Assembly (NCBI GenBank): GCA_025449775.1 | Contig: JANWIS010000109.1 | Coordinates: 1-29,812, forward strand | Reading direction: 5' to 3' | Origin: Ignavibacteriaceae bacterium | Lineage (GTDB): Bacteria > Bacteroidota > Ignavibacteria > Ignavibacteriales > Ignavibacteriaceae | Length of the DNA: 29,812 nucleotides | Shown here: positions 1 to 7,876 of the stretch, one piece after another | Layout: each line of letters opens with the position of its first letter | How positions within the stretch are numbered: the first letter of the stretch is position 1 | Program-made: the position numbers and the translations under genes | Notes under the pieces: generated by a model | Database searches by the model: none | The model's input: only the letters and a program-made list of their open reading frames with translations | Told to the model about the DNA's origin: nothing

Positions 1-514
1 ATCCGTTTATTCTCTTAACAAACACAGCTCCAAAATCATCCTGAATTCCATAAGCACCGGCTTTATCCATCGGGCTTCCGCCATTTACATAATCTATAAT
101 TTCATCTTTACTTAGTTTCCGGAATTCAACTTCGGTTTTCTCAAAATCAGTTAGCAGTTTATTTTTTATTTGATTGAGTACACAAAACCCGGTATAAACT
201 GTATGGGTCCGGCCGCTCAATTCAGATAATATTCTTAATGCATCTTTTTTATTTGATGGTTTGCCGATTACTTTTTTATCTAATACAACAATAGTATCTG
301 CAGTTATCACAATACTATTCTTCACTTTCTTTTTTGCTGAATTCATTTTTTCCATTGCCAGCCGCTTTACACAATCAACAGGATGTTCACCAGATTTGAA
401 TTGTTCTTTGTCGTTAACAGAGAATGATTTAAAATTTATTCCAACCTGTTTTAGAAGTTTCCGTCTGCGTGGTGATTTTGAAGCAAGATAAATCGGGAGG
501 TTAGTATCAATCAT
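1..514 (-). CDS. maf: Maf family nucleoside triphosphate pyrophosphatase (YhdE type), 3' end outside window
   Basis: The reverse strand reads open from an ATG at 514 to base 1, giving 171 codons of the N-terminal part; the end of the gene lies beyond the window. Maf proteins are cytoplasmic pyrophosphatases that hydrolyse non-canonical or modified NTPs to NMPs. Visible family motifs are LASKSPRRRKLL near residue 10, ITADTIVV with the metal-binding aspartate, GKP, SGRTHTVYTGF, and DKAGAYGIQ near the cut end. The SPRR and DKAGAYGIQ signatures match the dTTP/UTP-specific YhdE branch rather than the m7GTP-specific YceF branch. The start overlaps the last 8 bases of the upstream SpoIID-domain gene, which suggests translational coupling. 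Family assignment is firm; substrate specificity is inferred from motifs. Confidence 0.93.
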   Translation of the reverse strand, partial: MIDTNLPIYLASKSPRRRKLLKQVGINFKSFSVNDKEQFKSGEHPVDCVKRLAMEKMNSAKKKVKNSIVITADTIVVLDKKVIGKPSNKKDALRILSELSGRTHTVYTGFCVLNQIKNKLLTDFEKTEVEFRKLSKDEIIDYVNGGSPMDKAGAYGIQDDFGAVFVKRING

Positions 515-1817
515 TTAAAAATCCAATGCTAATCCCTGAATAATAATGCTGTAAAATATTTCCGTAATCCATTCCTTCCCTTGAGAGTGAAATAGCTCCC
601 CACTGACAAAGTCCAACGCCGTGTCCAAAGCCATTGCCTGTAAATTTTATTATATCACCAGAAATTGAAATATCGAACATAGTACTCCAAAGAATATTTT
701 TTTGATCCGCAGTTCTGAGGATACTTCTGATTTCATTTCCTCTTATGATGATTGATTTGTCTATACCATTTTCAGCTTCAACTATTATTTCTAATTCTGA
801 AACTCTCCCCGAATCAAATTTATTAATGATAGAAATATCCTCTAACTCGTATTCATTATCATCAAGAATTGAATAACTTTTTAATCGATTGATAATACCT
901 TCTCCAGAATAAGTTTCTTCCCACTGAAATCTCGGAGAGATTTTACAATTTGGTTCGACACCATCTTCAACTCCATACAGGTACGGAATTACTACTTTTG
1001 TAAAAACATTTTCGGCTGATTCAGTAAATCCTCCGCAAGTTGAATGATAATATATTATAGCAGGTTTATTATCGTACTCAAGAATTAAACTTCTGGTTTC
1101 GTCAACAGCTTTATTGGATAATGGATTTTCACTATCAACTCCGCCATAAACCTGGTCACGTGTATCATTGTAAAGATCGAAATTTATTTTCCCTTCTTTC
1201 ATTTTATTTACAGCATATGTCCGTATACAAATTGATAGAGCTTTCAGGGCTTCGAAATTTTCATTATTCTTTCCGATTGGCATTTCTTTAGCAATAACAC
1301 CTTTAACATAATCCTCCATATCAAGGATATTAACTAAATAAATCCGGTTATCAGAACCTGAAATCTGAATTTTTCCTCTGTATCTTTTTCCATTAATTCT
1401 TAATATCTCATCACTGCTTGCCGGTTCAAAAATAAATTTTTCTGCTTCAAAATCCTGTCCGTTTATCTGAAGATGAATACTATTATCACTAATGTAACAT
1501 TCGATAGTATTACCTGAATTTATCAATGAAACTTTAGAATTTTCTTGTATTAAATTTACGTCTGATTCTATAAATAATGATCCGGAAGGATTATATCCAT
1601 CTAATAAAATCCTTAGCTCTAGTACTGGTGTTGTTTGAGTTTCCGGAATTTTCGTAACCTCTTTTACCTCTTTTCCAGGATAACGAGTTGTGGCTGAACA
1701 AGAAATTAACACAAGTGAGGTTGTTAGTAGTAAAAATATTTGAACGAGAGAAAAGTGATTAGATTTGAGAAATGAAAAAATATTTTGAGAGACTAAAAAG
1801 CGACGAGAACGAATCAC
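507..1817 (-). CDS. SpoIID/LytB domain-containing lipoprotein (amidase-enhancer like)
   Basis: A 436-residue protein. Its N-terminus has a hydrophobic stretch ending in a lipobox-like LISC (Cys about residue 40), so it is probably a lipoprotein. The SpoIID/LytB region follows, with EMPIG and EALKALSICIRTYA (about residues 178-200), YYHSTCGG, and the C-terminal signature GFGHGVGLCQWGA. SpoIID proteins are lytic transglycosylases in sporulating Firmicutes; in Gram-negative bacteria the domain is found in cell-wall enzymes of less certain role. The start is GTG at 1817 in a 4-base GTGA overlap with the upstream gene, and the stop overlaps the Maf start by 8 bases, so three genes form one translationally coupled set. 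A peptidoglycan role is inferred from the family; no sporulation context is seen. Confidence 0.88.
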   Translation of the reverse strand: MIRSRRFLVSQNIFSFLKSNHFSLVQIFLLLTTSLVLISCSATTRYPGKEVKEVTKIPETQTTPVLELRILLDGYNPSGSLFIESDVNLIQENSKVSLINSGNTIECYISDNSIHLQINGQDFEAEKFIFEPASSDEILRINGKRYRGKIQISGSDNRIYLVNILDMEDYVKGVIAKEMPIGKNNENFEALKALSICIRTYAVNKMKEGKINFDLYNDTRDQVYGGVDSENPLSNKAVDETRSLILEYDNKPAIIYYHSTCGGFTESAENVFTKVVIPYLYGVEDGVEPNCKISPRFQWEETYSGEGIINRLKSYSILDDNEYELEDISIINKFDSGRVSELEIIVEAENGIDKSIIIRGNEIRSILRTADQKNILWSTMFDISISGDIIKFTGNGFGHGVGLCQWGAISLSREGMDYGNILQHYYSGISIGFLND

Positions 1818-2218
1818 CGAAACATAGCCTTGATGCTACCCCAGGTTCTTTTTACACCTGATACACTATGCGAAACTGTAACCTCATTCGAATATGATGA
1901 CTGACCATTTGTATCAACAATCTTTAAACGGTAAACAAAAATCATATCAGTGGTTTTATAAGCTGACTGATCAAGAAAAGTGTAATATGAATTACTTCCT
2001 TTAGGAACTATAGTAGCAATTTCGACATATGAACTTTGAGGAGTTTTTCTTTCAACTTTAAAATTCTGAAGATTTACTTCTTCACCAGTTTTCCATTCGA
2101 GACGAATGTCTTCGCCTTCACTGCGTCCGTGAAAATATTCCAGGAATGCACCGGCATAAATAGTAGCAATTGTGAGAAGTATTAAGGTTGGGAGTAAAAA
2201 TCTAAATTTCATAGCCAA
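1814..2218 (-). CDS. Fibronectin type III-like exported or membrane-anchored protein
   Basis: A 134-residue protein with an N-terminal hydrophobic segment (about residues 5-25) that acts as a signal peptide or membrane anchor. A single beta-sandwich-like domain resembling fibronectin type III follows: RLEWKTGEEVNLQNFKVERK, then YYTFLDQ, then FVYRLKIVDTNGQSSYSNEV, the usual pattern for these repeats in Bacteroidota-group surface proteins. The C-terminus is a basic, aromatic tail, KRTWGSIKAMFR. The function is unknown; adhesion or protein contact at the envelope is only a guess from the fold. Its stop overlaps the start of the SpoIID-domain gene in a GTGA arrangement, so the two are co-translated. 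Confidence 0.75.
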   Translation of the reverse strand: MAMKFRFLLPTLILLTIATIYAGAFLEYFHGRSEGEDIRLEWKTGEEVNLQNFKVERKTPQSSYVEIATIVPKGSNSYYTFLDQSAYKTTDMIFVYRLKIVDTNGQSSYSNEVTVSHSVSGVKRTWGSIKAMFR

Positions 2219-2293
2219 AATATATTTCTATAAAAGGTTAATGTCAATACTTTTTCCCATGGTGGTAATTATGACACATAGCTTAACAAAGCC

Positions 2294-3652
2294 TTATTTT
2301 TCAATGGAGATTTTTGTATGCCAATCTCCAGCATTAAACTTAAGATAAATTACTAACGAATACAGTATTATATAAATCGGTAAAGCCACCCACGCCCACA
2401 TCAATCCCAGATTTAAATAAACACCTAAAAAGTATGATAATGGAACGAAGATTAATATATTAGTTATCACTTCGGATTTCATCACATAAAATGATCTTCC
2501 TCCTGCTTGAAGACCATTAGCTAAAACGACACCAATTCCATAAAATATCTGTGCAAAACCTGCGACTCTTAATGATGGAATTGCTGTGTTAATTATAACC
2601 TGATCATTTGTAATTATCAATAAAACATATTGGGGAATTAAAATGAAAATAAATCCCAAAAGTACAGTGTACATAGTTGCAACTTTTGCTGCTTCAAATC
2701 CATATATTTTTGCAAGAAGAAATTTTTTTGCTCCAAGATTATTTCCTACCAATGTCTGAACTGCAATTCCAAAACCAAAACAAGGAAGGAATGAAATAAA
2801 AAGTGTACTGATTACAGCCTGAGAGGATGCCTGTTCTAATGTTCCGATCATCCCGGTAATAGATACAAAACTCAGGAAACCGATAAGGATAAATACATTT
2901 TGAAAAGATACAGGCAGTGAAATTTTTAAAATTGCTGAAATTATTTTTCGATCGATCACAAGGTGTTTTAAATTTTGAAATTTATTTCTGTAACCGGGTA
3001 GGAGAATTATAATTATATAAAATAATCCATCAAATGCTGTCGCAAGCGTTGATCCAAGTCCTGAACCTGCAATGCCCATCTTTGGAAATCCGAAATTTCC
3101 GTAAATGAGTATGTAGTTAAAAATTATATTCAAGATGTTAGTTATCAATCCTGAGAACATAAAAATTTTCGTCTTATTGATTCCAAAGAAAAATCCTCTG
3201 AAAGCAACCGAGACTAAAAAGAACGGAATACCCATAAAACGGTAATAAATAAATTCACCGGCATAAAAACCAACTACTTCGTCTGAAGCAAAAAGTTGTG
3301 CTATAGGATGTGCAAAGAAAATACCAATTGAAGCTACAATAATTCCGACAATAAGTGAGATGAGTAAGGAATTGTTTAAAGTAATTCCGCAGGATATAAA
3401 ATCCTTTTCTCCATATTTCCTTGCGACCAAAACATGAATTCCGGTTGCAAGACTCGAGAAAAAACTGATCAAAGCCCAGGTTGCTAGTACACCAATTCCC
3501 ATTGCAGCAAGTGCATAAGTTGCTTCTTCCAATCTTCCAACCATTGCTGAATCAACAAGCGAGACAACCATCTGTGTGGATAAACCGGCAATTGCAGGAA
3601 GTGCAACCCGAAGAATTTTTTTATAATAGTTATTTACAGGGAGTAAATTCAT
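2294..3652 (-). CDS. MATE family multidrug/sodium antiporter
   Basis: A 452-residue, strongly hydrophobic protein with the spacing of twelve membrane helices in two similar halves. The first helix carries the MATE signature ALPAIAGLSTQMVVSLVDSA followed by MVGRLEEATYALAAMGIG, and the second half has the matching SLPVSFQNVFILIGFLSFVS and TLVGNNLGAKK segments. MATE transporters export cationic drugs or metabolites in exchange for Na+ or H+ across the inner membrane. Length is normal for the family. The start is ATG at 3652, and the gene lies between the SpoIID-containing operon and tRNA-Ala. The substrate cannot be read from sequence. Confidence 0.93.
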   Translation of the reverse strand: MNLLPVNNYYKKILRVALPAIAGLSTQMVVSLVDSAMVGRLEEATYALAAMGIGVLATWALISFFSSLATGIHVLVARKYGEKDFISCGITLNNSLLISLIVGIIVASIGIFFAHPIAQLFASDEVVGFYAGEFIYYRFMGIPFFLVSVAFRGFFFGINKTKIFMFSGLITNILNIIFNYILIYGNFGFPKMGIAGSGLGSTLATAFDGLFYIIIILLPGYRNKFQNLKHLVIDRKIISAILKISLPVSFQNVFILIGFLSFVSITGMIGTLEQASSQAVISTLFISFLPCFGFGIAVQTLVGNNLGAKKFLLAKIYGFEAAKVATMYTVLLGFIFILIPQYVLLIITNDQVIINTAIPSLRVAGFAQIFYGIGVVLANGLQAGGRSFYVMKSEVITNILIFVPLSYFLGVYLNLGLMWAWVALPIYIILYSLVIYLKFNAGDWHTKISIEK

Positions 3653-3776
3653 TAATGAATATTTTATTAAGAAAAGTATTTGTTGAGAGAAGGTTCATAA
3701 AGAAATCAGATTCGATAAATATTTTGAGATTTTAGTTGTTAATAAGAACATCGAATCTGATTCAACATATAGAATG

Positions 3777-3849
<73 letters not shown>

Positions 3850-3871
3850 GGATTAAGTTTTTCCTGAAGTA

Positions 3872-3900
3872 AAGCTAAATATCTTTTATACTTTTGTCAA
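3872..3900 (-). promoter_or_regulatory. Candidate sigma-70-like promoter for tRNA-Ala
   Basis: On the reverse strand TTGACA (3900-3895) is followed after 17 bases by TAGCTT (3877-3872), about 22 bases upstream of the mature tRNA 5' end. The -35 box is a perfect consensus match, while the -10 box is only partial. Inferred from sequence alone. Confidence 0.4.
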
Positions 3901-3978
3901 TTTCAGAACAAATATCAACGATGCAATAATTTAAGCTCTTGAACGGTGAAGAGCCAACAAATATTTTTGTTCCAGGTG

Positions 3979-4380
3979 ATGAAAAAAAATCTTGTTAAAT
4001 ATCTTCTCGTATTATTTACTATTATAATAATTTCAACTTTCCAGAACTGCGATGATTCAATTACATCTTCCGATATTGCAAACCTGGTTATGCCTGATTC
4101 AAATGTGAGTTACAGTATTCATATTGCTCCTGTCTTTGAAGTTATGTGCGTAGGTTGTCATAATTCACAAACAAGTGAAGGTGGAGTTGACTTATCATCG
4201 TGGGCAAATGCAACAAGAGATCCGAGTGTTATTTTTCCTGGAAGTGACAGCACAAGTATTTTAGTCTGGACAATTGAAAGACTTCCACCCTATCCTCCAA
4301 TGCCTCCATTTGAAAGGCTAAAGCAAAATCATATTGATGGAATCAGGATCTGGATCAGAGAAGGCGCAAAGAATAATTAA
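3979..4380 (+). CDS. Cytochrome c-domain lipoprotein with one CxxCH haem site
   Basis: About 133 residues from ATG 3979. The reading frame also has a GTG at 3946, but the 3979 start places the hydrophobic signal (KKNLVKYLLVLFTIIIIST) right at the N-terminus. A cysteine in FQNCDD after the signal may be lipidated, although the lipobox is not canonical. The domain that follows reads YSIHIAPVFEVMCVGCHN, GGVDLSSWAN, VIFPGSDSTSILVWTI, PPMPPF and IRIWIREGAKNN. This is the order seen in the short periplasmic c-type cytochrome domain common in Bacteroidota and Planctomycetes, with a single CVGCH haem motif and a possible Met ligand in MPPF. An electron-transfer role is inferred. Its TAA stop overlaps the stop of the converging SDR gene within one TTAA. 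Confidence 0.82.
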   Translation: MKKNLVKYLLVLFTIIIISTFQNCDDSITSSDIANLVMPDSNVSYSIHIAPVFEVMCVGCHNSQTSEGGVDLSSWANATRDPSVIFPGSDSTSILVWTIERLPPYPPMPPFERLKQNHIDGIRIWIREGAKNN

Positions 4381-5369
4381 ATCCATTTCATCTGCTTATA
4401 CCAATCACAGGTTCGTTTAATTCCTTCTTCAAGTGAAATTTTTTGTCTGTATCCAAGTTCCTGAATAGCTTTTGATGTGTCACAAATCCATGCTTTTTGA
4501 ATTAAGTCCTTTGCCTTCTCAATATTTAAAGTAGCCGGTTTCGAACTGAACATTGAGAAGAATTGTGCAACAGCCGCAACAATAAATACAACGAAATGCG
4601 GAATCCCGATCCTGAAAGCTTTTTTGTTGAGTACTTTTGAAGTAATGTTTCCAACTTCATCCCAGGTATAAAATTTTTCTGAGCTTATGAAATAAGTTTT
4701 CCCAGCAGATCTGTCAGAAACTGCTGCAAGATATAATCCTTCAGCAAGGTCAGAAACATGTAATAAGCTCAACACCTTTTTATCAAATCCAATCAAAGTA
4801 GTAATCCCTTTGTTGAAGACTTGAAAATAAATAAATATCTCGGTGTCTCTTTCCCCAAAAATTGCCGGAGCCCGGCAGATTGTAACAGGGAAAATATCTT
4901 TAAAGCTAAGCACCACTTGTTCCTGTTTAAATTTACTTCGTGCATAGGTTGTGATTGGTTTACATTCCATTTCTTCATTAACCGGTTTACCGTTCAATGA
5001 TGGACCGCTTACAGTCTGACTGCTGACTATCAGAAATTTTTTAATTGTATGTTTTGTTTCTGCAGCAACTTCAAGCAGAATTTTTGTTGCTTCAACATTT
5101 CCTTTAAAATATCCCTCTTCATTTTTTGCTTTTACAACTCCTGCAACATGAAAAATGTAACTTGCATTTTTAAATGCTGTTCTCAATCCTTCCTTATCAA
5201 ATAAACCGCAATCAAAAATTTCTACATTCTTTTTTTCAAGCCATCGAAGATTGCTTGACTTGCGTACGATACATTTCACTTCAAAATTTTTTGCAAGAAG
5301 ATAATCTACAAGATGACTGCCCACGAATCCGTTAGCACCTGTAACAACAGCTATTTGTTTGTCATTCAT
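4377..5369 (-). CDS. NAD(P)-dependent epimerase/dehydratase (extended SDR), candidate ceramide reductase CerR
   Basis: A 330-residue extended short-chain dehydrogenase. The Rossmann motif GANGFVG is at residues 11-17, serines of IVSSQTVSG are near 116, and the catalytic pair Y142/K146 lies in TYARSKF. A hydrophobic stretch near residues 255-275 (HFVVFIVAAVAQFF) is typical of the 3-beta-HSD-like branch and may touch the membrane. The gene sits head to head with serine palmitoyltransferase, which is followed by a ceramide-synthase-like acyltransferase. In Caulobacter, CerR is an SDR encoded near spt that reduces the 3-keto group of N-acylated 3-ketosphinganine, and this neighbourhood suggests the same job here. 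The SDR fold is certain; the substrate is inferred only from context. It could instead act on a nucleotide sugar or sterol-like substrate. Confidence 0.88.
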   Translation of the reverse strand: MNDKQIAVVTGANGFVGSHLVDYLLAKNFEVKCIVRKSSNLRWLEKKNVEIFDCGLFDKEGLRTAFKNASYIFHVAGVVKAKNEEGYFKGNVEATKILLEVAAETKHTIKKFLIVSSQTVSGPSLNGKPVNEEMECKPITTYARSKFKQEQVVLSFKDIFPVTICRAPAIFGERDTEIFIYFQVFNKGITTLIGFDKKVLSLLHVSDLAEGLYLAAVSDRSAGKTYFISSEKFYTWDEVGNITSKVLNKKAFRIGIPHFVVFIVAAVAQFFSMFSSKPATLNIEKAKDLIQKAWICDTSKAIQELGYRQKISLEEGIKRTCDWYKQMKWI

Positions 5370-5401
5370 TCAGTTAGTTTGTTTGCTTTTAAAACAATTT
5401 A

Positions 5402-5429
5402 ATAATAGATTTTAATTCAAAATTAACAA
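5402..5429 (-). promoter_or_regulatory. Candidate promoter for the SDR/CerR-like gene
   Basis: In the 115-base gap between the divergent SDR and spt genes, the reverse strand carries TTGTTA (5429-5424), 16 bases, then TATTAT (5407-5402), about 33 bases upstream of the SDR start. This is a plausible sigma-70-type pair in very AT-rich DNA, so chance matches are likely. Confidence 0.3.
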
Positions 5430-5473
5430 AAAACTACAACTTTTATTTTCAGACTACTTACCATACGCAATCA

Positions 5474-5479
5474 AGGAGG
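5474..5479 (+). promoter_or_regulatory. Ribosome binding site that fixes the TTG start of spt
   Basis: AGGAGG lies 5 bases before TTG at 5485. No nearby ATG has similar support, so this strong Shine-Dalgarno decides the unusual start codon. It also shows that this organism uses Shine-Dalgarno initiation, unlike most Bacteroidia. Confidence 0.85.
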
Positions 5480-5484
5480 GTTAG

Positions 5485-6675
5485 TTGGATCTATTCAGTA
5501 AGTGCTTTGATTTCACGCGTGCCGATGAGATCAAAGCATTAGGTGTTTACCCATATTTTCGCGCAATTCAGGAAAATGAAGGCCCGATTGTTCAGATCGA
5601 GGGTAAAAAAATTATTATGGCTGGATCTAATAATTATCTCGGATTAACTGCCCATCCAAAAGTAGTTGAAGCAGCAATTAAAGCAGTTGAAAAGTACGGA
5701 ACCGGTTGTTCAGGTTCACGTTATTTAACAGGCACACTCGATTTACATATTGAATTGGAAGAACGACTTGCAAAATTTTTTAAAGCTGAAAGCGTTTTAT
5801 TATTCAGTACAGGCTATCAAACTGCTCAAGGTGTAATTCCAACTTTAGTTGGACGCAATGAATATATAATTTCAGATAAAGATAATCATGCTTGTATAAT
5901 TGCCGGTAATCTGATGGCTAAAGGTGCAATGGGTAATTTTGTACGTTACAAGCATAATGATATGGATGATCTTGAACGCGTTATAGAAAAAGTACCTAAA
6001 GATGCTGCAAAATTAATTGTAAGTGATGGGGTATTCAGCACCGGTGGAGAGATTGTTGATCTTCCTAGATTAAATGAAGTTGCAAAAAGATTTAATGCAA
6101 GAATAATGATTGACGATGCACATTCAGTTGGGGTAATTGGAAAAGGCGGAAGAGGAACAGCAAGTGAATTCAATCTTGAAAAAGAAATTGATTTAACAAT
6201 GGGTACATTCAGCAAAACATTTGGTTCACTGGGTGGATTTGTTGCCGGTCCGGAAAGAGTTATTAATTTCATAAAACATTACTCGCTTGCATTAATTTTC
6301 AGTGCTTCACCAACTCCTGCTTCAGTTGCTACTGCACTTGCTGCACTCGATATTCTCGAACAGGAACCGGAACGAGTTCAAAAATTAATAAGCAATGCAA
6401 GTTACATGAGGGAAAACCTGAAGAAAAAAGGTTTCAATGTTATCGAGGGAAGAACAGCAATAGTTCCGGTGATTGTCGGTAATGATGAACTCGCATTTAA
6501 GATGTGGCGATTCTTGTACGACAGCGGAGTTTTCGTAAATGTTTTTATTTCTCCGGGAGTTCCTGAAGGAAGACAAATGATGCGGACCAGTTATATGGCA
6601 ACACATAAAAAAGAACACCTTGATGAGATACTCCATTTGTTCGAAAAAGCCGGAAAATCAATTGGCTTAATCTAA
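5485..6675 (+). CDS. spt: Serine palmitoyltransferase (PLP-dependent alpha-oxoamine synthase)
   Basis: A 396-residue fold-type I PLP enzyme that would condense serine with a fatty acyl thioester to give 3-ketosphinganine, the first committed step of sphingolipid synthesis in the cytoplasm. Key residues: H135 in DNHAC (stacks on the cofactor), D210 and H213 in DDAHS, and Schiff-base lysine K244 in TFSKTFGS. The N-terminal part (ALGVYPYFRAI, IIMAGSNNYLGLTAHPKV, CSGSRYLTGTLDLHIELEE) matches Bacteroidota SPT-type proteins better than biotin-pathway BioF or threonine-pathway Kbl, and no biotin genes are nearby. Translation begins at TTG behind AGGAGG. It is divergent from the SDR gene and followed by the GNAT-like gene, which together fit a ceramide pathway. 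A carrier protein and its synthase, used by Caulobacter SPT, are not in this window. Confidence 0.88.
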   Translation: MDLFSKCFDFTRADEIKALGVYPYFRAIQENEGPIVQIEGKKIIMAGSNNYLGLTAHPKVVEAAIKAVEKYGTGCSGSRYLTGTLDLHIELEERLAKFFKAESVLLFSTGYQTAQGVIPTLVGRNEYIISDKDNHACIIAGNLMAKGAMGNFVRYKHNDMDDLERVIEKVPKDAAKLIVSDGVFSTGGEIVDLPRLNEVAKRFNARIMIDDAHSVGVIGKGGRGTASEFNLEKEIDLTMGTFSKTFGSLGGFVAGPERVINFIKHYSLALIFSASPTPASVATALAALDILEQEPERVQKLISNASYMRENLKKKGFNVIEGRTAIVPVIVGNDELAFKMWRFLYDSGVFVNVFISPGVPEGRQMMRTSYMATHKKEHLDEILHLFEKAGKSIGLI

Positions 6676-6694
6676 AATTCAAAATCATAATTTT

Positions 6695-6732
6695 AAAAGC
6701 ATACCGTGAATTATTTGAGGTATGCTTTTTTT
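6695..6732 (+). terminator. Rho-independent terminator-like hairpin between spt and the GNAT-like gene
   Basis: AAAAGCATACC (6695-6705) and GGTATGCTTTT (6719-6729) form a perfect 11-bp stem with a 13-base loop, followed by a run of Ts to 6732. It starts 19 bases after the spt stop and ends 3 bases before the Shine-Dalgarno region of the next gene, so it could terminate or attenuate transcription into that gene. The stem is fairly AT-rich. Confidence 0.7.
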
Positions 6733-6747
6733 ATGAAAGGAGAATTG

Positions 6748-7869
6748 ATGCACGAAATTAATGTGAAGCCCGTTTCAAATAAGAAAGAGCTTAACCATTT
6801 CATTAAATTCCCGTGGAAGATTTATAAAGATGATAAGTTCTGGGTTCCCCCATTATTGATGGAGCAGAAGACTCTTCTCAACAAACAAAAAAATCCTTTC
6901 TATAAAAATGCTGAAGCTGAATTTTTTCTTGCTTATAAAAACGATGAGATCGTTGGCAGGATTGCAGCAATAATAAATCATACTCATATAAAAAGCCATA
7001 ATGATTCAACTGGTCAATTTGGATTCTTTGAGTCTATCAATGATCAGCAGGTTGCAAATGCACTTTTCGATAAAGCAAAAATCTGGTTGAAGGAAAATGG
7101 ACTAAAGTTTATGAATGGTCCGGCTAATCCTTCGAGCAACGATATTTACGGAATGTTGATAGAAGGATTTGATGATCCGCCGAGATTACTGATGTCTTAC
7201 AATCCAGAATATTATATCTCACTTTGTGAAAACTACGGGATGAAAAAAGCCAAAGATATGTTTGCCTGGAAAATTGTAGACACAATAATTCTTTCATCTG
7301 AAAAACTGCGACGTGGGCAGGAATTAGTTCGGAACAGGTACAAACTAAAAATAAGTCAACTCGATATGAAAAATTTTCATAAAGATCTGGATAAGTTCAA
7401 ATATGTTTACAATAAAGCTTGGGCTCCGAATTGGGGATTTGTTCCACTTTCCGAAGAACAGATTGATTTAATGGCAAAAGACATGAAACCGATTGTCGAA
7501 CCTTCACTTGTTCTCTTTGGTGAAATCGAAGGCAAACTGATTGGTGCTGCTTTAGTTATGCTTGATTATAATCAGATATTTAAAGGAATGAATGGAAGAC
7601 TTTTTCCGTTCAATTTTTTAAAATTATTTTTAATGAAGAAAAAAATAAAATGGGCACGTATTCTTACACTTGGAATTATTCCTGAATATCAGAAGAAAGG
7701 ATTGGATACAATTTTTTATTGGGAGATTATTCATAGAGCTGCGGCACTCGGTATTCATCTTGGCGAAGCAAGCTGGGTTCTTGAAGATAATGAAATGATG
7801 AACCGTGGTCTTGAACTAATGAATGCAGAAAAATATAAACGATACAGGATATGGGAATCTGCTTTATGA
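6748..7869 (+). CDS. GNAT-fold acyltransferase, candidate bacterial ceramide synthase (bCerS)
   Basis: About 373 residues from ATG 6748, which has AGGAG 5 bases upstream. A longer reading starting at GTG 6706 would begin inside the loop of the preceding terminator hairpin and is rejected. The sequence has a family pattern I associate with bCerS-like proteins: FIKFPWKIYKDDKFWVPPL, EAEFFLAYKNDEIVGRIAAI, GQFGFFESIND, MNGPANPSSNDIYGML, and a C-terminal acyl-CoA-binding-like segment TLGIIPEYQKKGLD. In Caulobacter, bCerS transfers an acyl chain to the amine of 3-ketosphinganine. Position directly after spt supports that role. The GNAT fold is clear; the ceramide role is inference from similarity recalled from memory and from gene order. 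Confidence 0.83.
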   Translation: MHEINVKPVSNKKELNHFIKFPWKIYKDDKFWVPPLLMEQKTLLNKQKNPFYKNAEAEFFLAYKNDEIVGRIAAIINHTHIKSHNDSTGQFGFFESINDQQVANALFDKAKIWLKENGLKFMNGPANPSSNDIYGMLIEGFDDPPRLLMSYNPEYYISLCENYGMKKAKDMFAWKIVDTIILSSEKLRRGQELVRNRYKLKISQLDMKNFHKDLDKFKYVYNKAWAPNWGFVPLSEEQIDLMAKDMKPIVEPSLVLFGEIEGKLIGAALVMLDYNQIFKGMNGRLFPFNFLKLFLMKKKIKWARILTLGIIPEYQKKGLDTIFYWEIIHRAAALGIHLGEASWVLEDNEMMNRGLELMNAEKYKRYRIWESAL

Positions 7870-7876
7870 AATTGAA

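Noticed and set aside
507..1817. Evidence of sporulation from the SpoIID domain
   Set aside because: The domain is widespread in non-sporulating Gram-negative bacteria, and no other sporulation gene occurs here.
5485..6675. 8-amino-7-oxononanoate synthase (bioF) or glycine C-acetyltransferase (kbl)
   Set aside because: All share the fold and PLP residues, but the N-terminal sequence and the neighbouring SDR and acyltransferase genes fit serine palmitoyltransferase better, and no biotin or tdh gene is present.
6706..6747. Upstream GTG start extending the GNAT-like protein by 14 residues
   Set aside because: The codon lies in the loop of a terminator hairpin, while ATG 6748 has AGGAG at a proper 5-base spacing.
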